Source of the DNA: Nitrospirota bacterium
GTDB lineage: Bacteria > Nitrospirota > Thermodesulfovibrionia > SZUA-242
Direction: 5' to 3'
Assembly: GCA_027021335.1 (NCBI GenBank)
Contig: JALUUO010000030.1
Span: 1-58,862, forward strand
DNA length: 58,862 nucleotides
How positions within the stretch are numbered: position 1 is the stretch's first letter; each line of letters begins with the position of its first letter. The position numbers and the translations under genes were made by a program. Below are positions 48,924-55,637 of this stretch, one piece after another. Under the pieces are notes generated by a model. It made no database searches and was not told the origin of the DNA. It saw only the letters and a program-made list of their open reading frames with translations.

Positions 48924-49652
48924 ATGTCAGGATTTTTTTTGTTTTTGAGGTCTATACCTTCTTGCTGTTGTATTATCTTCATTCTCCTTCCGGCATGCCT
49001 GTTTGTTATCCCCTCAGAGGCGGCAACAGCAGTAGCAGTATTCGAAAAGTACGAATATGATGTGGGTGTTCTCGAGGAAGGGGTGTCAGCATCGTTTGAT
49101 CTGCCGATAAAAAACATATCTACCCAAACATTGAAAATAATTTCTGTCGAATCGTCATGCGGATGTACTGAAGCTGTAGCCATTCCGAAGATTTTGCCAT
49201 CCGGTAAGCAAGGAGTTATCAGGGTTACGATCAATACAACCGCCAAGATAGGCAAGGTGGTCAAAACTCTGGATCTCTTTACAGACTTGCGGGAAAAGCC
49301 CTTTATTTTTACATTTAGAGCTAATATTGCTCATACCTCTGGAAAAACCCTTAATGCCGCGGTTATTTTTCAAGGAAATTGCAGGAAGTGTCATGTAGGT
49401 AATAAAATAGCTTCTAAGAAAGGCGAAATACTTTTTAACGCTGTATGCTTTATCTGTCATCCGAATTATTCCGGCTTGGGCATGCTAAGCAAGGCCGAGC
49501 TGAAGAAAACAATTCTTGAAGGTGTATCCGGCACCTCTATGCCGGGGTTTGCCGAAACAAGCGGCGGTCCGCTCACTCCGGCGCAGATAGATTCTCTTGT
49601 GGAATTTTTGAAGGTAAGCTCAGAAGGAGAGACTAAATCTGAGCAACAGTAA
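48924..49652 (+). CDS. DUF1573 - cytochrome c fusion, exported
   Basis: A 242-residue exported protein. After a signal peptide (LPACLFVIPSEAATA) comes a DUF1573 immunoglobulin-like domain (about residues 40-130) with the typical LKIISVESSCGCTEA. This is followed by a cytochrome c region with two haem-binding motifs, NCRKCH and VCFICH (about 152-178), and a late methionine in TSMPGF that could be an axial ligand. DUF1573 domains occur in periplasmic proteins of anaerobes; the join to haem motifs suggests an electron-transfer role. The start at ATG 48924 is preferred to TTG 48915; neither has a strong ribosome-binding site. It lies 36 bp after the DUF350 gene. Confidence 0.82.
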   Translation: MSGFFLFLRSIPSCCCIIFILLPACLFVIPSEAATAVAVFEKYEYDVGVLEEGVSASFDLPIKNISTQTLKIISVESSCGCTEAVAIPKILPSGKQGVIRVTINTTAKIGKVVKTLDLFTDLREKPFIFTFRANIAHTSGKTLNAAVIFQGNCRKCHVGNKIASKKGEILFNAVCFICHPNYSGLGMLSKAELKKTILEGVSGTSMPGFAETSGGPLTPAQIDSLVEFLKVSSEGETKSEQQ

Positions 49653-49835
49653 TCAGTAAAACCGGAAAAGCCTACTCCATTGCCTCCAGCACCACCTTTT
49701 GTCCCAATAATTTTTCTATCTGTATCAGGAGTTGCTCACAATGGATCAGTATGAATTAATAAGGACCGCACACCAGCAACCATCATTAACATTAACCTAA
49801 ACTCAGGGTGGTCAATTTTCGGCTGTCATTGGGAA

Positions 49836-50129
49836 TTAGCAAAGACGCTGCCATATGTTTAGGTCTATCGCGCAAAAGCTACTGGCGGCTTTCAAAAACA
49901 CTTGCCACTAACAGTGGATTTAACAATGCACACTTCAAAAAGATCGGACTCATTTCCATGCGTGAGCTATGGTGCAAGATTCATCATCCGGCTACGGCCC
50001 GATAGACACTTGATATGGATTCGATTTGCCCGATGAAATATCTCTGCAAACAGCAGGCCAGGCGCCGTATACGGACCCGTAAGTACGGTGCTGTGGGAGG
50101 GGGCCGCTAGAGCGGCTCCCTATCCCGAT
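49836..50129 (+). mobile_element. 3' end of a group II intron with reverse-transcriptase remnant
   Basis: The plus frame, open to the stop at 50003-50005, reads SRKSYWRLSKTLATNSG, then KKIGLISMRELWCKIHHPATAR, the very C-terminus of group II intron reverse transcriptases. After the stop come a domain V-like hairpin, 50063-50096 (GCGCCGTATACGG ... GTAAGTACGGTGC), and a domain VI-like hairpin, 50097-50129 (GGGAGGGCCGC TAGA GCGGCTCCC), ending CCTATCCCGAT. The rest of the intron is absent. The intron 3' end falls 6 bp from the stop codon of the OLD-type gene. Bases 49653-49835 show no gene; GGGTGGTCAATTTT at 49806-49819 resembles an IS21-type end, but this is weak. Confidence 0.78.
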
Positions 50130-50135
50130 TGGGCA

Positions 50136-51875
50136 TTATTCGTGTTTCTCGACTTCCCACGCCTCCACTGGATTTGGACTCTTCTCATCACGCCACGCCT
50201 TGATACGTGCCACAAGATCATCGTATTCAGAGTAGGATGCAGGGTGCTTTCCATTCAGCACCCTGTCGGCGAAGCTCATGAGCAGCTCATACTGTTCCGT
50301 CTTCTGGAATTCCTCCGAATTGAGCATCTTGATTGCATGATAGGGCTTGTCGTCTGCGAGCTTCTCATGGAAGTAGAACCCCTCGAAGTCAGGGATATGT
50401 GCGACTAGCCCACAGGCGGGCAGCTCGCCATCCCTTTCCGCAAGGACATTGGATATATTCTTATTTACAGTCCACATCCCATTCTTGACCCATTCCGTCT
50501 TTCGTAGACTCATTGGTGCGTCCGCGTCATGCACGATAGTGTACGATGTGCCAAAGTGGTTCAAAATACGGGCAAAGAGCGATAAGTTGGCTTTTCCCAT
50601 GCAGTTGACCACTTGACACCAAACGCCACCAGCGGGTGGTCTTACGGCGAGAGCGTAATTGAATACAGCCTGCTCGGTCTCTCCCTCGACAAGAAATACG
50701 TGATCCGCAAAGAAGAACTCGCTGACTGTCGGGTGACATGACCGGATCATACGCAGTTGAGTACGATCATCATCAGTAAAACCTACATCTTCCGTGCTAA
50801 AAACATTCGGCTCCCCCGTCGTTTTCTTCTCGACTCGCATGATTGTCGTATGAGGTTTTGATACATCGATAAAGATCGGGGAGTGGGTACACGTCAGCAC
50901 TTGCCACTCGGCGATCTCCGCAAGATCGTACAGTGCGTCTCGGGCAGACCGGATCATTGGAGGGTGTAGGAAAGCCTCTGGTTCCTCGATGAGGAGCATT
51001 CGCTGACGTTCCGCATTGATCTTTTTGCTGCCATGCTTCATACGGCCCATTTCCGCGAGAGTACCGAGAGCTGACCAAAGAAATGTCCTCCGCATTCCTG
51101 CTCCCTGATGACTCAGAGGCACTGGAGCCTTTCCCGGTTCCTCAATTCGAACATGGCTTCCCGAAGCAATGATTTTGTCTGGATCGATCTTGCCGACAGA
51201 TTGTTGCAAGGAGACTTTGTGTCCGGGGAAAATGTCGTCCAGTTTGGCTGAAATTCGAACGCAAGCGTCATCTAGTTCCTTTTGCGCATCCTTAGCGAAT
51301 TCATCCGCAAGTGTCTGTAATTCTTTAAGAACGCTTTCTGCCTTTTTCGCATCCTTCTTGAGCGCAGCCTTTGCAGCCGCAGTCAGGATTTGGACTATCT
51401 GCTTCTCGGTTTCCTCGGGATCGTCCGTTGGCCTCACACGCAGTGGAACGGGGATGCGACTGGTAATCAGAGTATCCCAGCCTCCCATTCCACCAGAGAT
51501 CCATTTTTCTTCCGCATCATCCCAAGAGTACTTCTGTGCCTTCTGATCTGGGGCTGTCCACTCCCACTTCACGCTCACAGCTTTGCCATACTTCGGATGG
51601 TCGTATTCCCATTTGGCCCCAAGAGTTTGCCTGTCTTCATCCGTCAGATCGGTGAATACACCGCCAATGCTGATTGTCTTGCTTGTGTCCTCGTCGCGGA
51701 AAGAGTGCAGAGGCAAAACTGAGCCGGTGCTTGCGAATGCTTCATATGCATTGATCACTGAAGATTTTCCGCTATTGTTTGGTCCAATGAGTACAACGAT
51801 ATCGTCAATCGGTATTGTTAAACCCGGCTCGCCAATGCTGGCATAGTTTGATATCGTCAATGCGCGTAGTTTCAT
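50136..51875 (-). CDS. OLD-family ATPase/TOPRIM nuclease
   Basis: A 579-residue protein with an SMC/RecF-like AAA ATPase and a C-terminal TOPRIM nuclease. It starts MKLRALTISNYASIGEPGL. Walker A is LIGPNNSGKSSVINAYEA (about residues 29-46), the ABC-like signature area is LSHQGAGMRRTFLWSALG, and Walker B is MLLIEEPEAFLHPP (about 300-313). TOPRIM begins HVFLVEGETEQAVFNYA (about 388-404), with the DxD acid pair in IVHDADAPM. OLD-type proteins are anti-phage nucleases in P2 Old and in Gabija (GajA), but no GajB helicase is adjacent. It lies between a group II intron end and an insertion-sequence end, so it looks like imported cargo. Confidence 0.88.
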   Translation of the reverse strand: MKLRALTISNYASIGEPGLTIPIDDIVVLIGPNNSGKSSVINAYEAFASTGSVLPLHSFRDEDTSKTISIGGVFTDLTDEDRQTLGAKWEYDHPKYGKAVSVKWEWTAPDQKAQKYSWDDAEEKWISGGMGGWDTLITSRIPVPLRVRPTDDPEETEKQIVQILTAAAKAALKKDAKKAESVLKELQTLADEFAKDAQKELDDACVRISAKLDDIFPGHKVSLQQSVGKIDPDKIIASGSHVRIEEPGKAPVPLSHQGAGMRRTFLWSALGTLAEMGRMKHGSKKINAERQRMLLIEEPEAFLHPPMIRSARDALYDLAEIAEWQVLTCTHSPIFIDVSKPHTTIMRVEKKTTGEPNVFSTEDVGFTDDDRTQLRMIRSCHPTVSEFFFADHVFLVEGETEQAVFNYALAVRPPAGGVWCQVVNCMGKANLSLFARILNHFGTSYTIVHDADAPMSLRKTEWVKNGMWTVNKNISNVLAERDGELPACGLVAHIPDFEGFYFHEKLADDKPYHAIKMLNSEEFQKTEQYELLMSFADRVLNGKHPASYSEYDDLVARIKAWRDEKSPNPVEAWEVEKHE

Positions 51876-52059
51876 CTGTTTCTCTTATGCCTAACCATAT
51901 TATTCACAGATCTATTTGCTCTGATAACTAGGATATTTTGATGTTATCAGGTATAATTGCCCTGTTTTATGTTCTGTGAATTATCTCAAATTAAACAGTT
52001 AAATCTTGCCACAATGTTAATTAAGTTATTATAAAGTGTCAACAGGAAAAAAGAAAAAA
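51876..52059. promoter_or_regulatory. AT-rich upstream region of the OLD gene with an inverted repeat
   Basis: CTGATAAC (51920-51927) and GTTATCAG (51942-51949) are perfect 8-bp inverted repeats 14 bp apart, 45-75 bp ahead of the OLD start. They are candidates for a repressor site. The rest is AT-rich and holds no gene. Confidence 0.4.
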
Positions 52060-52195
52060 TGTCAAGCCAAAATAGAAATGTCCTGTTTTTATGTTTAAAC
52101 CCTCAACTCTTTATTTTTAATAGCTGACTTATAATTCTTCCAGGGATGATCTGGGGGAGGGATAGGTATGTACTTTAATGGTGAGGGAGATATGC
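52060..52195 (-). mobile_element. Insertion-sequence right end with transposase C-terminus (ISNCY-like)
   Basis: Read on the minus strand, the codons give KYIPIPPPDHPWKNYKSAI, then KNKELRV and a stop. A non-coding tail follows that ends in TGTCAAGCC at 52060. The PPPDHPW segment is typical of the C-terminus of ISNCY-type transposases as I remember them. Over about 80 bp it matches the relic at 19391-19470 in the opposite orientation with four differences. The rest of the transposase is missing; a palindrome abuts its broken edge at 52196. Confidence 0.7.
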
Positions 52196-52221
52196 ATTCC
52201 CACGCAGAGGAGCGTGGGAAT
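52196..52221. repeat. REP-like palindrome
   Basis: ATTCCCACGC and GCGTGGGAAT are perfect 10-bp arms around AGAGGA. This form of palindrome (TCCCACGC ... GCGTGGGA) is a familiar REP-type repeat handled by REP-associated transposases. It lies at the broken edge of the insertion-sequence relic. Only one copy was noticed in the window. Confidence 0.6.
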
Positions 52222-52255
52222 TAGGATAAAAACCGGAGCATTCGGTCATTTATGA

Positions 52256-52417
52256 TTATGAGTTACGTATTACGTAATCACAGCTCCGGCAAGTGGTTTC
52301 GTCTTCATCGCTCCAGATTTCTATGTCTGCACCGCACTTGGGGCATACATCCTCTGTAGGAAATGCCGTATTCTTATCTGCACAAGCTGGTGTTTCCTTG
52401 AATTCATTAGTTGACAT
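52256..52417 (-). CDS. Small zinc-ribbon protein, 53 residues
   Basis: A 53-codon gene starting at the ATG 52415-52417 with a strong GGAGG 9 bp upstream. The protein has two CxxC pairs, VCPKCGADIEIW and TTCRSCDYVI, typical of a single zinc ribbon or rubredoxin-like knuckle. It ends IRNS. Its start overlaps the end of the upstream 147-residue gene by 11 bp, so the two are translationally coupled. Function unknown; a regulator or electron carrier linked to the redox genes upstream is possible. Confidence 0.7.
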   Translation of the reverse strand: MSTNEFKETPACADKNTAFPTEDVCPKCGADIEIWSDEDETTCRSCDYVIRNS

Positions 52418-52850
52418 TTGCTTTCCTCCAACCTTCTTCTTTCATGCGGGCCATTCTTTCGACGGTCCATGTTTTCATTTTTTTAAGATATTCCTTAGGG
52501 TTATCTTTTGCAAGCTTTACAACCTCTTCCCGTTCCTTAATGCTGTCGATATGGTCGCCGGGATAGAATCCTCGCCATGTTGCATAGCCCTCGTCAAAGA
52601 GCATTGCAGGAGAGATCTCCGCCTGTTGCGACCTGGGAAGTTTCTGAGCCGAAAACAGGGCGATATCCATGTCATACTCAATAAGCCAACCGTTATCGGC
52701 TATCATGGTTTCCGGCTTGAAAGAAGCATTAGATGAGCAGGCGGGACAATAAAGCTTGTTTATAACCTCCGGAGCCATAATGTCGTTCTGGAAATGAAAA
52801 CTAGCCTCATTGGTTTCGCATTCACACTTCAGTGAAAATTCCATACACAT
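52407..52850 (-). CDS. Hypothetical protein with N-terminal cysteine pairs
   Basis: A 147-residue protein I do not recognise. The N-terminal 45 residues hold a CxC (LKCECETNE) and a CxxC (YCPACSSN), which would form a zinc site. The middle has DIALFSAQKLPRSQQAEISP, and the C-terminal 45 residues are a charged helix (KEREEVVKLAKDNPKEYLKK). GGAGG precedes the ATG. It is followed by a coupled small zinc-ribbon gene and preceded, after 130 bp with a hairpin, by the rubrerythrin gene on the same strand. Probably cytosolic; a role in redox or metal stress is suggested only by place. Confidence 0.7.
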   Translation of the reverse strand: MCMEFSLKCECETNEASFHFQNDIMAPEVINKLYCPACSSNASFKPETMIADNGWLIEYDMDIALFSAQKLPRSQQAEISPAMLFDEGYATWRGFYPGDHIDSIKEREEVVKLAKDNPKEYLKKMKTWTVERMARMKEEGWRKANVN

Positions 52851-52933
52851 GTTACTAGTACCTCCATGAAAAGTTTTACAAAATTGTTAAAGAAATGTTA
52901 TTCCATCTTTCCATTCTCCAACCTTTTTCATAC

Positions 52934-52968
52934 ATCCCTCCCGCCTTTACCGGCAGGAGGGATTTTTT
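52934..52968 (+). terminator. Hairpin with plus-strand T-run
   Basis: ATCCCTCC-C-GCC (52934-52945) pairs with GGC-A-GGAGGGAT (52952-52963), followed by TTTTTT on the plus strand. Genes on both sides run on the minus strand, so either it ends an antisense transcript or it works as a palindrome downstream of rubrerythrin. Confidence 0.55.
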
Positions 52969-52981
52969 GAGAGCGTTTTTG

Positions 52982-53401
52982 CTAGTTAAAAAATCTTTTT
53001 AGCAGTCCGTCCAGCATCTGTGCGTGTCTTGCCTCATCCCTTGAAGATTCATCAAAGAAGTCATGAGCTGGGTCACAGTCACAGGCTTTAGCCTTAGTCG
53101 CGCTTTCTTTTTTACCCTTGTTTGCTCCTATTTCTCCGTTTCTCATTATTTCCAAGTTTTCTTTTGTGCTGGTCGAGATAAGGCCGTTCATTTCTGCAAA
53201 GTGAGCTGCATGTTCAGCCTCTTCCCAAGCGATTGTTTTTAGTGTCTCTGCAATTTCCGGAAACCCTTCTCTTTGAGCCTGTCTTGCCATTGCAAGGTAA
53301 ACACCCACTTCATGAGTCTCTCCTTTGAAGTTTGCCATTACAGCAGACTCAACCTCAGAACCTTTTGTAACTCCTATTTTATGCTCGTTGATAATATCCA
53401 T
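52982..53401 (-). CDS. Rubrerythrin-type ferritin-like diiron protein
   Basis: A 139-residue four-helix diiron protein. Iron ligands are visible in [17 protein letters not shown] (helix 1), [14 protein letters not shown] (helix 2, ExxH) and [14 protein letters not shown] (helix 4, ExxH). It lacks the C-terminal rubredoxin domain of classical rubrerythrin. A Cys-containing loop, [13 protein letters not shown], precedes the last helix. It probably reduces hydrogen peroxide, taking electrons from a separate rubredoxin. The 35-residue rubredoxin-like protein encoded just upstream is the natural candidate. The gene is third in the PerR-led operon. Confidence 0.9.
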   Translation of the reverse strand: MDIINEHKIGVTKGSEVESAVMANFKGETHEVGVYLAMARQAQREGFPEIAETLKTIAWEEAEHAAHFAEMNGLISTSTKENLEIMRNGEIGANKGKKESATKAKACDCDPAHDFFDESSRDEARHAQMLDGLLKRFFN

Positions 53402-53449
53402 TATTATTTTACTCTCCTGTTGCTTATTTATAAAGTTTGTCTTAAAAAA

Positions 53450-53557
53450 TTAAGACGTTTTTACCATTGTTCCTGCAGCACTGCACTTAGGGCATTTTTT
53501 GGGTTTACATCTGCCGTCCTTTTCAGCACCACATTTTTCACACTTAAAAGTAGCCAT
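53450..53557 (-). CDS. RCKP-type rubredoxin-like small protein, 35 residues
   Basis: A 35-codon gene starting at 53557 with GGAGG 7 bp upstream. The sequence holds FKCEKCGAEKDGRCKPKKCP and then KCSAAGT, giving two CxxC pairs and the RCKP signature of a known family of tiny rubredoxin-like iron proteins. It likely carries one iron atom bound to four cysteines and passes electrons to the rubrerythrin encoded 48 bp downstream. perR ends 26 bp upstream. Because it is so short, it is easily missed in annotation. Confidence 0.85.
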   Translation of the reverse strand: MATFKCEKCGAEKDGRCKPKKCPKCSAAGTMVKTS

Positions 53558-53583
53558 CTTATCCACCTCCTTTCTACTGTTTT

Positions 53584-53973
53584 TTAATTACACTCAAGGC
53601 AAATACCATAAAACTCTACGTGATTGCCTATCACTTGGAAACCTTTTTTCTGCTCTTCCGGAACACTTGTTTTAAAATCAGCATGAACATCAACAATCTT
53701 TTTGCAATTCAGACAAATTAAGTGGTGGTGATGTTCGGTATTTGGATCATAGCGTTTTCTGCCTGGGTCGATTGTCAGTTCAAGTAGTCCTCCCCTGCTT
53801 CTTAATGCTTCAAGCGTATTGTAAACGGTCGCAAAAGACATTGTCGGAAACTTCTTTTTTACTTCCTGGTAAACATCTTCCGCGGATGGATGGCTTGTAT
53901 TGCCATCAAGAAAATCTAGAATTGCCAGCCTCTGCGGCGTGAGCTTAAGTCCGGTCTCTCTGTATTTTTCCAT
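53584..53973 (-). CDS. perR: Fur-family regulator, PerR type
   Basis: A 129-residue metal-dependent repressor. The helix-turn-helix region is LKLTPQRLAILDFLDGN with SFATVYNTLEALRSRGG. The metal-binding region has NTEHHHHLICLNCKKIVDVH (about residues 85-104) and the C-terminal GICLECN supplies the second CxxC of the structural zinc site. The PerR assignment rests on operon content (rubrerythrin and rubredoxin-like genes) and on its operator type. Two PerR-box-like sites lie upstream, one 11 bp from the start codon and one overlapping the promoter, so it represses itself and the operon. Confidence 0.92.
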   Translation of the reverse strand: MEKYRETGLKLTPQRLAILDFLDGNTSHPSAEDVYQEVKKKFPTMSFATVYNTLEALRSRGGLLELTIDPGRKRYDPNTEHHHHLICLNCKKIVDVHADFKTSVPEEQKKGFQVIGNHVEFYGICLECN

Positions 53974-53983
53974 ACATTCGCTC

Positions 53984-53998
53984 CTAGAATTATTCTAA
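53984..53998. promoter_or_regulatory. PerR box 1
   Basis: TTAGAATAATTCTAG on the minus strand is a 7-1-7 inverted repeat with one mismatch to perfect symmetry, close to the PerR/Fur-family form. It is 11 bp upstream of the perR start codon. Confidence 0.7.
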
Positions 53999-54017
53999 TT
54001 AAATAAATAATATTAAA

Positions 54018-54032
54018 TTAGAATGATTATAG
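54018..54032. promoter_or_regulatory. PerR box 2 overlapping the perR promoter
   Basis: TTAGAATGATTATAG is a second 7-1-7 site. A minus-strand promoter fits around it: TTGACT (54031-54036), a 16-bp spacer and AATATT (54009-54014). Binding would block RNA polymerase. Confidence 0.65.
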
Positions 54033-54264
54033 TCAAGTTTAAAAAAATAATAGGCCCATAAAAAATACCTATGGCTTGATGGGATTGATGTTTTCCAACC
54101 TGTCCTAGCCTAGCTGATATATAATCTTGTATAGTAAAGTCAGTTAAGCAGAATAGAGATTGAGGCTGCTTGAATTTAAAAAGAGCCTTTTCGGGCTTGA
54201 TGGCAAACCCAAACGTTAGCTTTTAGTCATTTTTAAAAATTTTTAAGATTATTGAGGTGATGCA
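54033..54264. other. Upstream region of the semialdehyde dehydrogenase gene
   Basis: No gene is seen between the perR promoter and 54265. A weak hairpin (AAGAGCC TTTTC GGGCTT, 54180-54197) is present, but it matches no riboswitch I know. Otherwise the sequence is AT-rich. Confidence 0.4.
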
Positions 54265-55629
54265 ATGGCGCTTGTTTCTATGAACCCGGCTACAGGAGAA
54301 CTAATCAAGGAGTTCAGGTCATGGTCGGAAGGCGAGACTTATGAAACTGTAGAAAAGGTTTACAAGGCAGGACATAGTTGGCGTCAGACCTCTTTTACAG
54401 AAAGAATCCGGCTTGCCTTAGCTATGGCTGCCGTACTACGGCGGCAGAAAGAAGACCTGGCAAGCATGATTACCCTGGAGATGGGAAAGCCTATCAGCGA
54501 AGCCAGGGCCGAAGTGGAAAAGTGCGCACTGCTCTGCGATTATTATGCAGAACATGCAAAGGCTTTTTTAAGCAATGAGGATATAGAAAGTGGTGCAGGA
54601 AAAAGTTATGTCAGGTTCGATCCACTTGGAACTATTTTGGCTGTTATGCCCTGGAACTTTCCTCTTTGGCAGGTGTTTAGGTTTTCGATTCCAGCTTTGA
54701 TGGCCGGCAATACTGTGTTATTAAAGCATGCTTCTAATACAACATGGTGCGCACTATCAATAGAAGGCCTTTTTGCAAGTGCCGGATTTCCTGAAAACAT
54801 ATTCAGGTCTCTGATGATAGGCTCCGGTGACGTAGCAGGAGTGATTCGTGACAGAAGAATTGCGGGTGTAACGCTTACCGGCAGTTCCAAAGCAGGACAG
54901 GCGGTTGCGCAAACAGCTGGAGCATCACTTAAAAAAACTGTTTTGGAGCTTGGAGGCTCCGACCCGTTTATAGTGCTACCCGATGCTGATATAGGCCAAG
55001 CGGTTGAGGCGGCTGTCACATCACGCATGATAAATGCAGGTCAGAGCTGTGTGGCTGCTAAGCGCTTCATAGTTGAAAAGACGGTAATGGATAAATTCCT
55101 GGAAGGGTTTAAAAGCAAGATGGAGGCGCTGGTGATAGGTGATCCGATTTATGACTCCACACAGGTAGGGCCTATGGCACGTATGGACCTGAGAGATTCC
55201 CTTCATCAGCAGGTACAGAAATCGATCGAACTGGGAGCCAAAGCGCTTACAGGCGGTGGGCCGATTGATGGTCCCGGCGCATTTTATCAACCTACGATTT
55301 TAGTTGATGTAAAGCCGGGCATGCCGGCATATGATGAAGAGATGTTCGGTCCTGTTGCATCCGTAATTGTTGCTGGTAACACTGACGAGGCTATTGAGAC
55401 AGCTAATGACACGGACTACGGGCTCGGTGCCAGCATCTGGACAGCTGATTCAGAGTTGGCTGAAGCCCTTGCAGCCCGGATAGAGGCGGGAGCCGTTTTT
55501 ATAAACGGTTTTGTAAAAAGCGACCCACGGCTTCCGTTTGGCGGTATAAAGGATTCAGGCTACGGTCGTGAGCTTTCCATATATGGGATAAGGGAATTCG
55601 TGAATATTAAAACCGTTTGGATGAGGTGA
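54265..55629 (+). CDS. Succinate-semialdehyde dehydrogenase
   Basis: A 454-residue NAD(P)-dependent aldehyde dehydrogenase of the GabD/Sad type. The start [17 protein letters not shown] is typical of this subgroup. The cofactor site [14 protein letters not shown] (about residues 209-222), catalytic Glu in [10 protein letters not shown] (about 230-239) and catalytic Cys in [13 protein letters not shown] (about 258-270) are all present. [15 protein letters not shown] marks the C-terminus. It would oxidise succinate semialdehyde to succinate. The next gene, overlapping or nearly so, encodes a TPP enzyme likely to make that semialdehyde from 2-oxoglutarate, as in the cyanobacterial bypass. GAGGTG precedes the ATG. 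Confidence 0.9.
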   Translation: MALVSMNPATGELIKEFRSWSEGETYETVEKVYKAGHSWRQTSFTERIRLALAMAAVLRRQKEDLASMITLEMGKPISEARAEVEKCALLCDYYAEHAKAFLSNEDIESGAGKSYVRFDPLGTILAVMPWNFPLWQVFRFSIPALMAGNTVLLKHASNTTWCALSIEGLFASAGFPENIFRSLMIGSGDVAGVIRDRRIAGVTLTGSSKAGQAVAQTAGASLKKTVLELGGSDPFIVLPDADIGQAVEAAVTSRMINAGQSCVAAKRFIVEKTVMDKFLEGFKSKMEALVIGDPIYDSTQVGPMARMDLRDSLHQQVQKSIELGAKALTGGGPIDGPGAFYQPTILVDVKPGMPAYDEEMFGPVASVIVAGNTDEAIETANDTDYGLGASIWTADSELAEALAARIEAGAVFINGFVKSDPRLPFGGIKDSGYGRELSIYGIREFVNIKTVWMR

Positions 55630-55637
55630 CAAGGGCT

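Noticed and set aside
49800-49825. IS21-type end (GGGTGGTCAATTTT)
   Set aside because: A single short match with no second repeat or transposase is too weak to annotate.
49808-50005. 65-residue open frame as a separate gene
   Set aside because: It is the tail of a group II intron reverse transcriptase followed by domains V and VI, so it is a remnant rather than a gene.
54180-54197. Riboswitch before the semialdehyde dehydrogenase gene
   Set aside because: The hairpin is imperfect and I could not match it to any known aptamer.
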